A DNA stretch of 64,000 nucleotides from Balamuthia mandrillaris (taxonomy: Eukaryota > Discosea > Longamoebia > Balamuthiidae), in contig JAVKOQ010000098.1 in the NCBI GenBank assembly GCA_031835245.1, positions 115,451 to 179,450 of the forward strand, written 5' to 3'. A model generated the notes under the pieces. It did not search any database and was not told the DNA's origin. It saw only the letters and a program-made list of their open reading frames with translations. Made by a program: the position numbers and the translations under genes. This document shows, piece by piece, positions 54,102 through 64,000 of this stretch. Every line of letters begins with the position of its first letter. Position 1 is the first letter of the stretch.

Positions 54102-56360
54102 GTCCTGTGTTCTCCGAGCTTGATCCTCAACTGAAACACAAACAAAGAAAAACATTGAAGAGGTTCGCAAAAACTTTACTCGAGTCAAGGTGCAGACTAC
54201 AATTGCCCTATCCTATCTCGTGGGTCAGGGTATCAAGGTATGTGTTCTTTTCCACGGCCCAAGCTTTTTCAAGATATCTTATAAATTGTTTCCACATACT
54301 TTGTTGACAGGACGATACCAACTTGAGACGTTCTCTCTCTCTTATTTCCCAATTCGCACAACTGGACAAAGCAGACATCACTAGCTCTGGAAAACCATTT
54401 GCGCAGCAGGTGGAGGAGCTGTGCGACAGACTTCATACCATCCTTCGTGATTCCGTCAAGATAAACCAATACGATAACGACCCCGAAATGATGGCCGACT
54501 TGTACTATCGTATCTCCAAGAGCTATGCAAACACGCCCGATCTTCGCGTAACCTGGTTGATCAACTTGGCCAATTTCCATGCGGACAAGGTGAGGAACGC
54601 AGACTTCTTTTGGCCGTATGAAAATAGAGGCACTATTTTCTACTAACACACTTTTTCGTCTTCGTTGTACCTCCTCACAGGCAAGGAAGAATTGGGCAGA
54701 GGCCGGACAATGCACGCTGCACATAGCTGCCCTTATTGCGGAGTACCTCCACATGAAGAATTCTGGTAGTGGCGCACCACCTTTAGAAAGCTCCAGTGGT
54801 TCTCAGATTCTTTCACGAGGATCTAGCGGATCATCTCTTGCCAGTCTCGCTGATGAGGACTTGGAGAATGCCTACGTACGGAAACCAAATTTGCCGGATG
54901 GTTGTCGCAGTTTTGTGGGAATTACGCCAAATGCTCTGGAGGAAGCTCTCGCTGAGATATCAAGCGTGGTGCGTTGTTAGCTTTATTATATTAATTCTCA
55001 CATACATTCGCTCTCAGTACTAACCAACATGGCACTGAAAGGGTGATGAAGGTGTGTGCGAGTCCAACTTGTTCACCGAAATAGGCCTTACCAAGATTAT
55101 GTACGAAGCCATCGACAATCTTAAAAAGGCAGAGCTTTACGAGACCGCTAATGAGCTCTACAAGTTGCTGATACCAATGCACGAGGCCAACCGCGACTAC
55201 AAAGCCCTTGCCGATTGCCATGAAGACCTTCAACACGTCTTTAAGCAAATTGTAACAGCGGAGCAAACGCAAGGCCGCATGTTGGGCAGCTATTACCGAG
55301 TTGCCTTCTTTGGAGCAGGCTTTGAGGAGCTGGATGGTAAGGAGTTCATTTATAAGGAGCCCAAGATTACTCGTCTCGTGGAAATCAAGGATCGGCTCGT
55401 TGAGCTCTATACCTCTCGTCTAGGAGAGAACAAGGTCTCTATCTGGACTGACTCTGGCGCTGTGGACCGTTCCAAGCTGGATCCTTCCCTCTGCTATATC
55501 CAGATAACCTCTGTTGACCCATACTTTGACGCAAAGGAATCTGCCTCTCGCCTCACCTACTATGAGCGTAACAATAATCTGAGTAAGTTGTTTCTTCTTC
55601 TTCTTCTTCTTCTTCTTCTTCTTCTTCTTTTCACGTTTGTTTACTTATCAATTTGCTTCACCCACAAATTCATAAATTTTAACAGACCAATTTATCTTCG
55701 ATACGCCTTTCACCCTTGGTAAAAGTGCTCAGGCCAGCAATGTGGCGGAGCAACACAAACGAAAGACCATATTGACGGTGGATAGCTCGTTCCCGTACGT
55801 GAAGAAGCGGTTGCCGGTGGCCAAGAAGGAGGAAATTAATCTGACTCCTATCGAGAACTCTTTGGAGAATATAACCTCCCGCACGGCGTTACTTGTGGCC
55901 CAGTTGCGGGCGCAGCCTCCCAACTCCAAGACCCTGCAGGCCCTCTTGCAAGGCTCTGTCCGTCTCCGTACGTCTTTTTCTTTCTGTTTTTGTTCTTCCG
56001 CTCGCATCGCCGCCCTCTCTTCTCTCTCTCTTCTCTCTCTCTCTCTCTCTCCCCAACACAACCATTTTCATACTTTTTGTTGCTGAGACTAAGACCAATC
56101 CTCTGATAACAGAGGTGCACGCGGGTCCGCTGGAAATATGCAAGGCGTTCCTCGGCAGCAATGCCTCCCAGTACGAGCCTGAAAAGATAGCGCAGTTGCG
56201 TCTTAGCCTGCAGCGTTTCCTGCGGGCATGCGAGCGAGCACTTGAGCTCAACAAGGCCATCATCACAACGGATCAGGTCACTTTCCAGGAGGAGCTGCAA
56301 AAGGGATATGAGTCCCTTCGTGATGAAATGATGCCCTTCCTTTCGTCTACTGATAAGTAG
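48418..56360 (+). CDS. DOCK-family Rho GEF, Zizimin (DOCK6-11) type
   Basis: The largest gene here, with >20 short introns, from ATG 48418 to the TAG at 56358-56360. The N-terminal region includes RAYLRDCIDFFSKDWTVVKR and EPVFGILAVYSMTNKRRISE, as in DOCK-C/D N-termini. DHR1 (C2-like, phosphoinositide-binding) is at ~50.8-51.4 kb: FVNNLYIYPECANLNARNIA, YYDEFKVQLPATLTGSHHLL. The helical middle follows (GSSSG-like low-complexity patches near 54.8 kb). DHR2, the exchange domain, is at ~55.05-56.3 kb: FGAGFEELDGKEFIYKEPKI, SRLTYYERNNNL, KRKTILTVDSSFPYVKKRLP, NLTPIENSLENI and LQVHAGPLEICKAFL. It activates Cdc42/Rac. CT arrays recur in the introns. Confidence 0.95.
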
Positions 56361-56430
56361 TGGTGGGTAGTGGCAGTGGTTGGTTGGATAGCTTGAATGC
56401 AGGAATAGTTTATACACTCGCATCAGTTTC
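56345..56430 (+). repeat. Direct repeat copy A (DOCK 3' end)
   Basis: Starts GTCTACTGATAAG within the last DOCK codons and continues through GTGGCAGTGGTTGG and GCAGGAAT. It is about 80% identical, with small gaps, to copy B at 58391-58466. The two copies bracket ~2 kb of decayed sequence. Confidence 0.65.
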
Positions 56431-57241
56431 TTTCATGTTTTGTACCAACACAAGGTTCTCTTTGCAGGAACACATTTTATCCACAAAACAAGTCATTTTG
56501 CGACTCTTTCCAAGGAGATACAATAAAACGTCAAGCTCTCAAGGAAGAGGCTGGAGTACGATAGCACTGCAAAACTGGTTCGCACGGATGCAAGACTTTA
56601 TGGTGGTCACCGCTGCGTTTTGCCAAGAACAATGGAGCACGCAACATTCTTCGGAGTAGTGTTGCCCGACGGAGCCAATGGGTTTGCGCTGATAGGAAGA
56701 AGTGGATGGGCGTTTCTGTTGTCCTCTAGCCAACCTCATCACCGCATACTCGCAAGAACTTTCATTTGTGGGATACTCAAGTGACTTTTAAGGGCCTGCT
56801 CGGATCATAAGGATCGGTACTAAAGTCGTGTCGCAAGCTGTTTGCAATTTTTCCAAGAAAACAATTGCCGCCAAAAATAAATTATTTCAGATGCGCCTCT
56901 TCGCACACAAACAACAAACAAACGCACCAACCAACCGAAATCTTGGTTGTGAGAGAGAAAACCATGCTACAGTTCAGCTCTGAAGAAAGTGGTCGGCCCC
57001 GTAGAGACAAACCGAGGCTAGCAAAAAGAAAGAACCAAAAAAAAAAAAAAACGAGGGAAGGCTCAGAAGCACACACTTGGCAACAAGCCAGAGGGAAAGG
57101 AGCCGAAGCATAAAGTAGGTGATCCTGAGGAGGACAAACCAAGTCCACCGCCAAGAGTATCGCCCAGACCAGCTGACTCACCAGCCCAGGGAAGGGAGGA
57201 GAAGGAAATTCCATCCAACAAACCTACTACAGAAACGCAGT
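56431..57241 (+). other. Decayed coding-like sequence downstream of DOCK
   Basis: Blocks look protein-derived but sit in different frames: TFYPQNKSFCDSFQGDTIKR near 56470, then LVRTDARLYGGHRC and LPDGANGFALIGRSGWAFLL to ~56720, and later KHKVGDPEEDKPSPPPRVSP near 57110. No single open model joins them. I recognise no family, and treat it as degenerate gene sequence between the repeats. Confidence 0.4.
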
Positions 57242-58196
57242 ATGACAGCGAGTTTACTGAGTCTCAAGCAGCTGGAAGAAAACTACTTACAGACCGGGGA
57301 ATACGAAGAAAGCAAGAAGGTCAGCGAGGTGATTGCGCGCTATCTTTGCCGGCCTCCTGGTGGTTCCTCAAGGCCTGAAAACGCAGCGCAACGCCCAGAG
57401 GACATTGTTACAGCACGCTCATTCTGGGAGTGCGTTGCAGAAGAGGATGAGAAGTTGGAAGCGTTCACGGTGAAGGCGGCCAGAGACTTCACATGCGCGA
57501 CCAATATGTCCCTTTTACGCAGCAAAGTCATTGAAATTACCTCGAACTATCCTTTCCGAGTTGGAGGGCTGAACGAAGAGGAGACGTCTCTCCGATGCCG
57601 AATCATTTCAGTCTGCCTTGGTCATGCCCCGCCTTTTCCCTTTGACCCGATGCTTTCCAGCCAAAAATCCCGCCTCCTCCTCCCATTCCCACCATCCTCC
57701 TCCCACAAGAATGTACCTGGGGAGAGTGAGAGAAATAGCACTCAGTCTGTTGGAAACATTGCACGTGCTGCACGTCAAGCAGAGAGTGGTCCATTTGGAC
57801 ATGAAGCCAGCCAACCTTTTGCTCCCTCTTCCGTGCCAGCAGCACGGAGATGACGAACGGGAGGGCTGGGGCAAGCAGGGAGAAAGTAAGGTCTTCTTGG
57901 CAGATTTTGGGGTGAGCAGGCCAGCAGGCACTTGGTTGAGTGTTGCAGTGGGCACGGACTCCTTCATGGCTCCCGAGCTGCGCCACCTGGACGACACAGA
58001 TGAAGAGGGAGAAGAAGAAGAAGGAGTGGAGGCTTGCGAGAAGCTGGATATGTGGAGCTTTGGTCGCACCTTGAAGTCCATGTTGGAGGGCGTGAAGGCC
58101 GGGCGTGCAGGGGCCGGAGCAGAAGAACGGGCACTGTGGAAGTTGGTGGAGATGTGTTGCGCATACAGCCCGGAGGATCGCCCATCCGCAAAATAG
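57242..58196 (+). pseudogene. Truncated Ser/Thr kinase-like locus lacking an N-lobe
   Basis: An upstream frame from ATG 57242 encodes MTASLLSLKQLEENYLQTGE, FWECVAEEDEKLEAFTVKAA and MSLLRSKVIEIT, with no kinase N-lobe (no Gly loop, no VAIK). In another frame from ~57711 a kinase C-lobe appears: YLGRVREIALSLLETLHVLH, VVHLDMKPANLLL (HRD as HLD), FLADFGVSR (DFG), GTDSFMAPELR (APE) and KLDMWSFGRTLKSML, ending PEDRPSAK at a TAG (58194-58196). Catalytic Asp, Asn and DFG are intact, but ATP-clamp elements are absent. A 15-C run follows at 58204, after which a different frame stays open. A partial gene copy is likely. Confidence 0.6.
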
Positions 58197-58390
58197 GCCC
58201 TGGCCCCCCCCCCCCCCCAGTCACTCCTCGAGTCAACTCCCAAGGCAGCAGTAAACACCGGGAGAAACCGAAAATGACCCACAAGAACGCCCGAACGACC
58301 AGCGGCCGCACTCCCTTGGCCGACATTACAAACACGGTATGCCGCATTCCTCGCCCGCAGCGCAGTGACCAACGCGCAATGGTCTGGTAC

Positions 58391-58466
58391 GTCTACTGAT
58401 AAGGTGGTAGTGGCAGTGGTTGGTGAGCTTGGATGCAGGAATCATAAATACACTTGCCTCAGCTTC
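58391..58466 (+). repeat. Direct repeat copy B of the DOCK 3' end
   Basis: GTCTACTGATAAG, GTGGTAGTGGCAGTGGTTGG and GATGCAGGAAT match copy A (56345-56430) with small gaps. Weaker similarity continues further (CAACACAAG in both). Suggests a duplication involving the end of DOCK. Confidence 0.65.
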
Positions 58467-58778
58467 CACTCATTTATCAGTATGCTTCTTCGAGCAGTTG
58501 GTTGACGCTCTCAAAATACTAAACTGGCCGCTCTTTGTTCCCGCCAACACAAGACATTCTCCCAAGTCTGCGAAGCGGTGGGGAACTGAATGGTCCTGCT
58601 GCGAATAAACTTTGGTTGCTCGTCGTTCACCTTTTATTGAGCAACAGCCTTGTTTCCATTGATCGGCCTGATTGCCGCCTCTGCTGGAACTTTGAAATTG
58701 AAATATAAAAATTTAGGGTTGGCAACTTGCTGGTTCCTCTTCATAAAACAATCGAGCGAGCGCACAATCGATAACAAC

Positions 58779-59223
58779 ATGGAGGGAGAGCAGAAACGAC
58801 AGCTCTCCATTTCGATGGAGGACTTTTGGAAGTTCAAAAAGCAAAGTTTTGAAGCGAGTAGCCAGGCCCAGGAGATAACTTCCCTCAGAGAAGAGAACGC
58901 CAGTCTCCGCAAAGAACTCGAGAGGGGTCCTGATATTGTTATCCGTATCAGAGGTGTGCCCAACCTATCCATGGACGGGCTTACGGTAGAAATATACCGA
59001 GAAGACAGTAAGGCTAGCCCTGCAGAAGAAATAGAGAGTTTGTACGTGGTTTCTTCTGATAGACTTGCTTGTTTATTCTCTGCATTGATAAATGTGCTTA
59101 TTTTTTGACTTACCAGAAAACTCGCCTGAAAACTGCTTTACGCTGCTCATCAGTAGTACTGTGTGCGATGTGTATGCATATCTCCTGGACACCTTGGAGG
59201 GGTGCAGGCAGACATTCTTATAA
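58779..59223 (+). CDS. Small coiled-coil protein, 121 residues, unknown
   Basis: Exon 1 (58779-59037) encodes MEGEQKRQLSISMEDFWKFK, a leucine-heptad helix ITSLREENASLRKELE, then IVIRIRGVPNLSMDGLTVEI. A 79-nt intron joins exon 2 (59117-59223) in frame: NSPENCFTLLISSTVCDVYA then YLLDTLEGCRQTFL and stop. Total 121 codons plus stop. The donor GTTTGTACG was chosen because it alone keeps the protein-like frame. I do not recognise the family; a partner-binding helix and a small beta segment are all that can be said. Confidence 0.6.
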
Positions 59224-59508
59224 ATTGCAACTTTCCCTATTGTTCCACCCCTTTGAGAGTGAACACTTTTTTCCCTATTGTTGCACCCCTTTGCTATCGG
59301 TGTTCCACTCTCTGGCTTGGATGCTGAGAGACTGGCTCTTGTTTGTCCTTCCGACCACGGAACTTCATCTGGAATCCAGTGGCGCCTCTGCCCGCTGCCA
59401 GGTTGGTTTTCACGCCGTTGCGCACAAGGGAAATTTTTCAAGGAAAATGTTAGAGGCCACCTCATCGCCTTTCGTTTCCTTTATTTTCCTTGTAGGTCTT
59501 ATAATCAA
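59224..59508. other. Convergent spacer with a short direct repeat
   Basis: CCCTATTGTTCCACCCCTTTG at ~59234-59254 recurs with one change at ~59273-59293, and a partial third copy (TGTTCCACTC) follows. No gene seen. Confidence 0.5.
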
Positions 59509-61744
59509 TTATGTACAGGCAGGATATTTATCTTGGAGGCGAGAGGCAAGCCTCCGAAGTTGCTCCATGGCGAGGGCCTCGTCCTCCATGTGAGCCCACT
59601 GTACGATGTGCCGCAGTAGCTCTGGAAAGTTGATCTCCTCGTCCTCTTTGATCATTGCTGATGATGAAGACGAGGATGACGATGATGCTGTTGATGATGA
59701 CTTCCCTTTGGTGAAGGAAGTTGTGTGGTGATGGTGATGATTAGATGAAGAGGAAGAGGTTTCGTCGTTCTCGCGACCTTGGTCAGTACTGTTGGTTGCT
59801 CCGCTGCTGCTGGAAGGTCTGTTGCCTGCTGTCAGCTCGGGCACTCCGCTTGCCTTTGCCAAGTGTCGCTTTATGGAGTCCGAGATGAGTTGCATCCAGT
59901 AGCTCTTATCCACGGATAGCAAAGTGTACTCTTTGGCTGGTGAGTTGAGGCGAAATGCATGCCTGAAATCCGCTAAAAGAGGAACAAGAGAAAAGAGAAG
60001 GAGAGGGAAGATGAGACAGGGAAAACTTGAGGTGCTGATGGTGCTCAATGGTGGACGTATAAAACATACCAAGCGAATCATTAGCAAGACCGACCTGAAG
60101 AGTTTCGAGGGGTTCCAAAAAGTCGATCTTGTAACCCCTTGCCTTCTTTTTGAGATGGACGCACAAAAGCACGTCGTTGAACAGGAACATATGCCTTTCT
60201 CTGTGCGTCCGTCCCACTACCAGGATCACATCCCCTTCGTACACAAACCTGCGGTGAGGCCGTGCTAAGCTTGTGAACTGAAGGTAATGAACAATCGTTG
60301 TACGTCAATCATTTGATATGAGAGAGAATTGAACAACTAACAGTACCTCTCCTAGCAACTGGCTTTGAATGCTTATTACTTTATCAATGTTCTTTCGCTG
60401 ATTTGCTAATTTGTCAGCATGGTCTGCCGCCTCTCGTAAAAGCTTCAAAGCTAAAGAACGTGATCACCAATAAAGCCCAATGAGCAAGGAAGAAACAAGA
60501 AGAAAGAAATGGGGGAACAAAGGGTGATCCTAAACGCACCAGCATTAAGATTGTCATGATCAGGGTGATCGGGTGGCGTCTCGGCTGTTAAATCCTGTAT
60601 AGCACCAAATCCAGCGAAGGCGTTTGTTACGGATTCGTTTGAGATTCAAAAAAGCCAATGGAAGAAAGGATGAGAACCTTGAGAAGAAAGTCATAGGCTA
60701 TCATACGCTGTATGGGCAAGTAGAGAAAGTTTAAAAAGTTGTTACAATAGGTAGGAGGAGAGGTGGAGTTCGTTGGTCGTTCTTCCTCGCTGCGCTTCCG
60801 TGCCACTGTCTACAACCAAGAGTCAGCAAAGCTACTATACGCCACGTACATACACACACAGCAAGTGTACACCCACTCGCCCAACAAAAGCAAGCATACC
60901 TCAAGGAAGGTGGCGAATTCCTTGTTCTTTTTACACTTTTCGTAGGCTTCCATTGCGTGTGCATAGTTCTCATTATACTGAGCATACAACTGACGAAGCA
61001 TTGGGATCTATAATTCCAACAACACGGTTTCAGCACTCGAACACTTGCAAAAGAAAGTCATTTGCAACAGCACCATAATAGCCGTACCATTTCCATGAAG
61101 AGCTTCCCAAACTCACAGTCATCCTCAAGCAGGCCTTCCATTTCTTCCAGAAATTGCTCGTTCCAGTTGCGAATGAGCTCCAGGTTACAAAGTATGTCCT
61201 GAAGGTCTTCGGAGGGGATGATCTTCTTGTCTCTCAGCGGGATCACGTAGTCCTTCAGGAAGGTGTTCAAGTTCCTCACATGAGCCCGCTCCGACTGAAG
61301 CAGCTCGTTCACCAGTTGTTCTCTCTTCCCTCGTCCCGTGGTGGAGGATGCGGTAGTGCTTGTCGATGAGGTTATTGTTGAGGTGGGGGGCGTGGTGGTG
61401 GTGCTTTTGCCTCCTCCTCCCTTTTCCCGATGCGTTTTCTTCTCTTTGCTCTTGCCCTTCTTCTTATTACTGCTGCTTTTGCTACCTTCCTCCTCGGTCG
61501 CAGTTCTGTCTTTGTCAAGGTTGGTCGTCGTCCTAACGGCTCCTCCTCCCTGCTGTTGTGACGGTAGCTGCTGCGTCTTATCTTTGGTGGTGCTCCTCTT
61601 TTTGGTCTGTTTACTATGGCCACTGCCACTACTACCGCCGCTGCCGTCCTTCTGATCCTCCTCTTTCTCTTTGTCTTTGGAATGATGGTGGTGCGGCCGA
61701 ACCTGCTTAACACCGCCGCCGCCGCCGCTACTTGTTCCTTCCAT
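59509..61744 (-). CDS. DH-PH RhoGEF
   Basis: ATG 61744 (an in-frame ATG at 61795 is also possible, but lies in a CA repeat). Residues 1-130 are basic and Ser/Thr/Gly-rich. The DH domain starts REQLVNELLQSERAHVRNLN and continues RDKKIIPSEDLQDILCNLEL, IPMLRQLYAQYNENYAHAME, FLNFLYLPIQRMIAYDFLLK (the conserved exchange helix). PH domain: FVYEGDVILVVGRTHRERHM, FLFNDVLLCVHLKKK, FRLNSPAKEYTLLSVDKSYW, with the usual terminal helix around WMQLISDSIKRHL. A Ser/His-rich tail ends with NFPELLRHIVQWAHMEDEAL and a stop at 59509. Exchange factor for a Rho-family GTPase. It is unrelated in fold to the DOCK gene nearby. Confidence 0.87.
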
Positions 61745-61900
61745 TCTTCTTCTTTTTTTGGGCCCTCCCCCCTCCCCACACACACACACACACACACACC
61801 AAGAAGAGGTCGCCTCACTGCTCGTGGTGGTGGCCTTACCTCCTTTTTCGCCTTTTATTTTTGTTTCATATATTTTTTTGTGGTTATTTTGGGGGGCAAG

Positions 61901-61936
61901 GCTAACCCTAACTATATCGAACTAACCCTAACCCTT
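61901..61936. repeat. Interstitial telomere-like CCCTAA units
   Basis: GCTAACCCTAAC at 61901-61912 and CTAACCCTAACCC at 61922-61934, separated by nine bases, give about four TTAGGG units on the minus strand. They lie in the 223-bp spacer between COQ6 and the RhoGEF. Short enough to be chance or a small repair insertion. Confidence 0.5.
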
Positions 61937-61967
61937 GTTTGTGTAGTTTTTTTTTTTCCACCAAAGC

Positions 61968-63995
61968 TCACCCTGATGGAGCGCTGCGCAACGGGGTTAC
62001 CTCTGCTTCTTCGTTTGGTTGGAGATGATCCAAGGGGAGAGTTTGGCCGGTGGCACGCCCCACAAACAGCGACTTGAACACAGGTGTTGTCAGGATCAAA
62101 GAAAAAGAAAGGAATGGAAGGAAAAAAGGGACGCCGACATTACCTTGATGGGCGAGAGGACATTGGTCAAGGTGATGCCTGCGCTTCTGGCGAATGCCAA
62201 AGGAACAGAGTTGGTCTCAAAGATCCGTTTGATGGCGTCAAGAGCCAACAGCATGGACAGGTTCTGGTTTTTCCGTTCGTCTTCATACTCTTGCAGCACA
62301 GTCTGATCTCCCACATCACGTCCCGATTCAACAGCGTGAGCAAGGGCTTTGCTCAGGCTCACAACGTCAGCAAAACCTAAGTTGACTCCTTGCCCTGCTA
62401 ATGGATGCACACAGTGGGCCGCATCGCTGTTCAAATAGCTGTCAGCAAATGGAAGTCTGGAGAGAGAACGGAAGGGGGAGAGAAGATGAGAAGAGCAAAA
62501 GATGTACCCGATGAGCGCCAGACGCGGACGAATGTACTTGTTGGCGTGCATAAATTTCAAAGGGAAGGCGGCGCGCTTGCCGGTGAGTGAAATAGCAAGA
62601 GGAGGGCAGGGCGGAGGAGCTGAACCCGAAAGTGGAATAGTATTCGGTAATATGCTACGCAGAGGCTCTGTAAGATAGGATAGAGGAGAGAGTGGGGTCG
62701 ATTCTGGAGGAGCATGAAAAGCATGGTTTAGCGCATCGATGAATTCATTTTCAGGCATCCGTAGAAGCTCCTCGCTATGTGGCATGCTTGTAGACCACAC
62801 AATCGATGCGTTGTCTGCAAACATCTGATAATTGAATGTGTTACATAAAACAAAGAGGGAGATAAGATTCGAGCGGGAATACTTACAGGAAGCATAGCAA
62901 CGGGTCCTGATGCAAGAAACCGCTGCCAGGCAGTGGAAGTGTGCTGGTTTAACGCAATAGAAGCCACGACCCCTCGTTGCGAGTAATCAAAACCAAAGGT
63001 AGGGAAGCGAGCAACAGTCTTGCGGATCTTTGACTGAGCTCCATCAGCGCCAACCAAAAGGCGTGTTTTCAACTGTTTGCCGTCTTTCAAGCGCAATCTC
63101 GTAAGCGGTATTCTCTTTGTCCAATCGGTCACTGTGGCCTTTCCTTGTTGGTCCTTTGCTTGCTCATCTTCATCTTGCTGGATGGTATCCAGTGCTCCAG
63201 CTATGACCTTCACAGAGGGAAGGGACTTCAGCCTCTGAAAAAGGGCAGAGACAACCAGCTTGTTCTCAACGATATAGCCAAGGGCGTCCGTGCCTACCTC
63301 CTCTGCATTAAAGTTGAGCTGCGCAGTGTTCGTAGCGTCCCAGACCTTCATAGCGTCGTAGGGTGTGGCTCTGTGACTGTTGGCTATGCTGTCCCACGCT
63401 CCCAATGCTGTGTTGAACGTCCGTATGTGAGCAACCATAGTACAGCAAACGCAGCGGCAAGCAAGCACGCTTCCCCCAATAGGTAAAAAAGTGAAGTAAA
63501 AAACCAAAACAAACCATGAAGGAAGCGTACAGAGCCTGGACTAAGTGCGCTCACTCTTATGTCGGGAAAGGGAGGCAATGGCTCCGCAGTAACATCCGGT
63601 ATTGCCGCACTTTCCACCAGTGCTACCCGTTGGTACTTTGTTAGGGGAGAGGTCGCTGCCGTTTTAAAAAGGTTAGGCCGGGCATTGGTTCCTAGTTCCC
63701 AAATGGAAACACAGTTGCACAAACATACCGATAGCACACGCTAGTGCTGTTCCTACCATTCCTCCACCAACCACCACCACGTCGTAGTCCTCTTCTCCTC
63801 CGTCACTTCCTGTTTGCGTCGAGAGGTAGCGTGTAGCGGGGCCAAGCGCAGAACTACCGTTTCGCGGCCACGACCGACTTTTTGGTTCGTCAAGGGGCGA
63901 TACAGTTAATAATAGGCACTGAGCAGGGTAGGTGCCACAACAAACCTTGAAATAGAGGGTATCAGCAGCCTCGCCTTGCTGCCTCTTGGTAGCAT
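61968..63995 (-). CDS. COQ6: COQ6 ubiquinone-biosynthesis flavin monooxygenase
   Basis: ATG 63995; exon 1 (63995-63946) joins across a small intron to give an Arg/Ser-rich mitochondrial presequence (MLPRGSKARLLIPSI). FAD-binding GxGxxG: YDVVVVGGGMVGTALACAI. Mid-region motif DG: LLVGADGAQSKIRKTVARFP. Third motif: YLNSDAAHCVHPLAGQGVNL followed by GFADVVSLSKAL, the GD/H-P-LAGQG signature of UbiH/COQ6 hydroxylases. C-terminus ends LQPNEEAEVTPLRSAPSG at the TGA 61968-61970. It hydroxylates C5 of the ubiquinone ring on the matrix face of the inner mitochondrial membrane. The whole gene appears present within the window. Confidence 0.95.
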
Positions 63996-64000
63996 CCTAA

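Overview
The window is nuclear DNA of a free-living unicellular eukaryote. Genes are packed on both strands with short spacers, most are cut by many short GT-AG introns, and the products are typical eukaryotic housekeeping and signalling proteins. The gene set (Zizimin-type DOCK, several DH-PH RhoGEFs, a PARP6/8-type ADP-ribosyltransferase, G-beta, PPP4R1, GDP-mannose transporter) and moderate GC content fit an amoebozoan, and Balamuthia or a relative is my best guess. That placement is inference from gene content only.

Layout. 0-7.5 kb: the 5' part of a SAP-domain protein (-), DJ-1 (+), an RNF141-like RING protein (-), initiator tRNA-Met (-), a small basic Alb1-like protein (+), PDCD2/Tsr4 (-), and two identical tRNA-Val(CAC) genes in inverted orientation around a broken coiled-coil ORF. 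7.7-18.5 kb: a DH-PH-PH RhoGEF (+), a PARP6/8-type enzyme with a UBA domain (-), a small lysine-rich coiled-coil protein (+) and a MIT-domain protein (+). 18.8-24.7 kb: a signal-peptide/EGF-like/one-TM surface protein (+) with a 0.9-kb satellite intron, then a GDP-mannose transporter (+). 24.8-32.6 kb: a UBA plus Q-rich UBAP2L/Lingerer-like protein (-), a 1.4-kb divergent promoter region, and a >1000-residue unrecognised protein encoded almost entirely in one exon (+). 33.4-45.1 kb: PPP4R1 (+), a decayed gene (-), GTF3C6 (+), FAM133 (-), a WWE-BRCT protein with a duplicated C-terminal domain (+), and a SAM protein carrying a NECAP-like patch (+). 45.9-64 kb: G-beta (+), a large DOCK gene (+), a truncated kinase-like locus flanked by a diverged repeat of the DOCK 3' end, a 121-residue coiled-coil protein (+), a second DH-PH RhoGEF (-) and COQ6 (-).

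How the genes relate. Three Rho-family exchange factors (two DH-PH, one DHR2) and a G-beta subunit lie within 64 kb, but nothing shows co-regulation. Other themes are RNA and ribosome biology (SARNP, PDCD2, Alb1-like, FAM133, GTF3C6, tRNAs) and ADP-ribose/ubiquitin signalling (PARP, WWE-BRCT, RING, UBA proteins).

Two genome-level features stand out. Introns are loaded with pyrimidine microsatellites (CT, CTT, TCC, TTTC, TTCTC) that nearly always sit on the transcript's sense strand, so they read as GA on the + strand inside minus-strand genes. A palindromic TGTCGACA motif recurs just upstream of several start codons and looks like a promoter element. All splice structures were read by eye and need transcript support.
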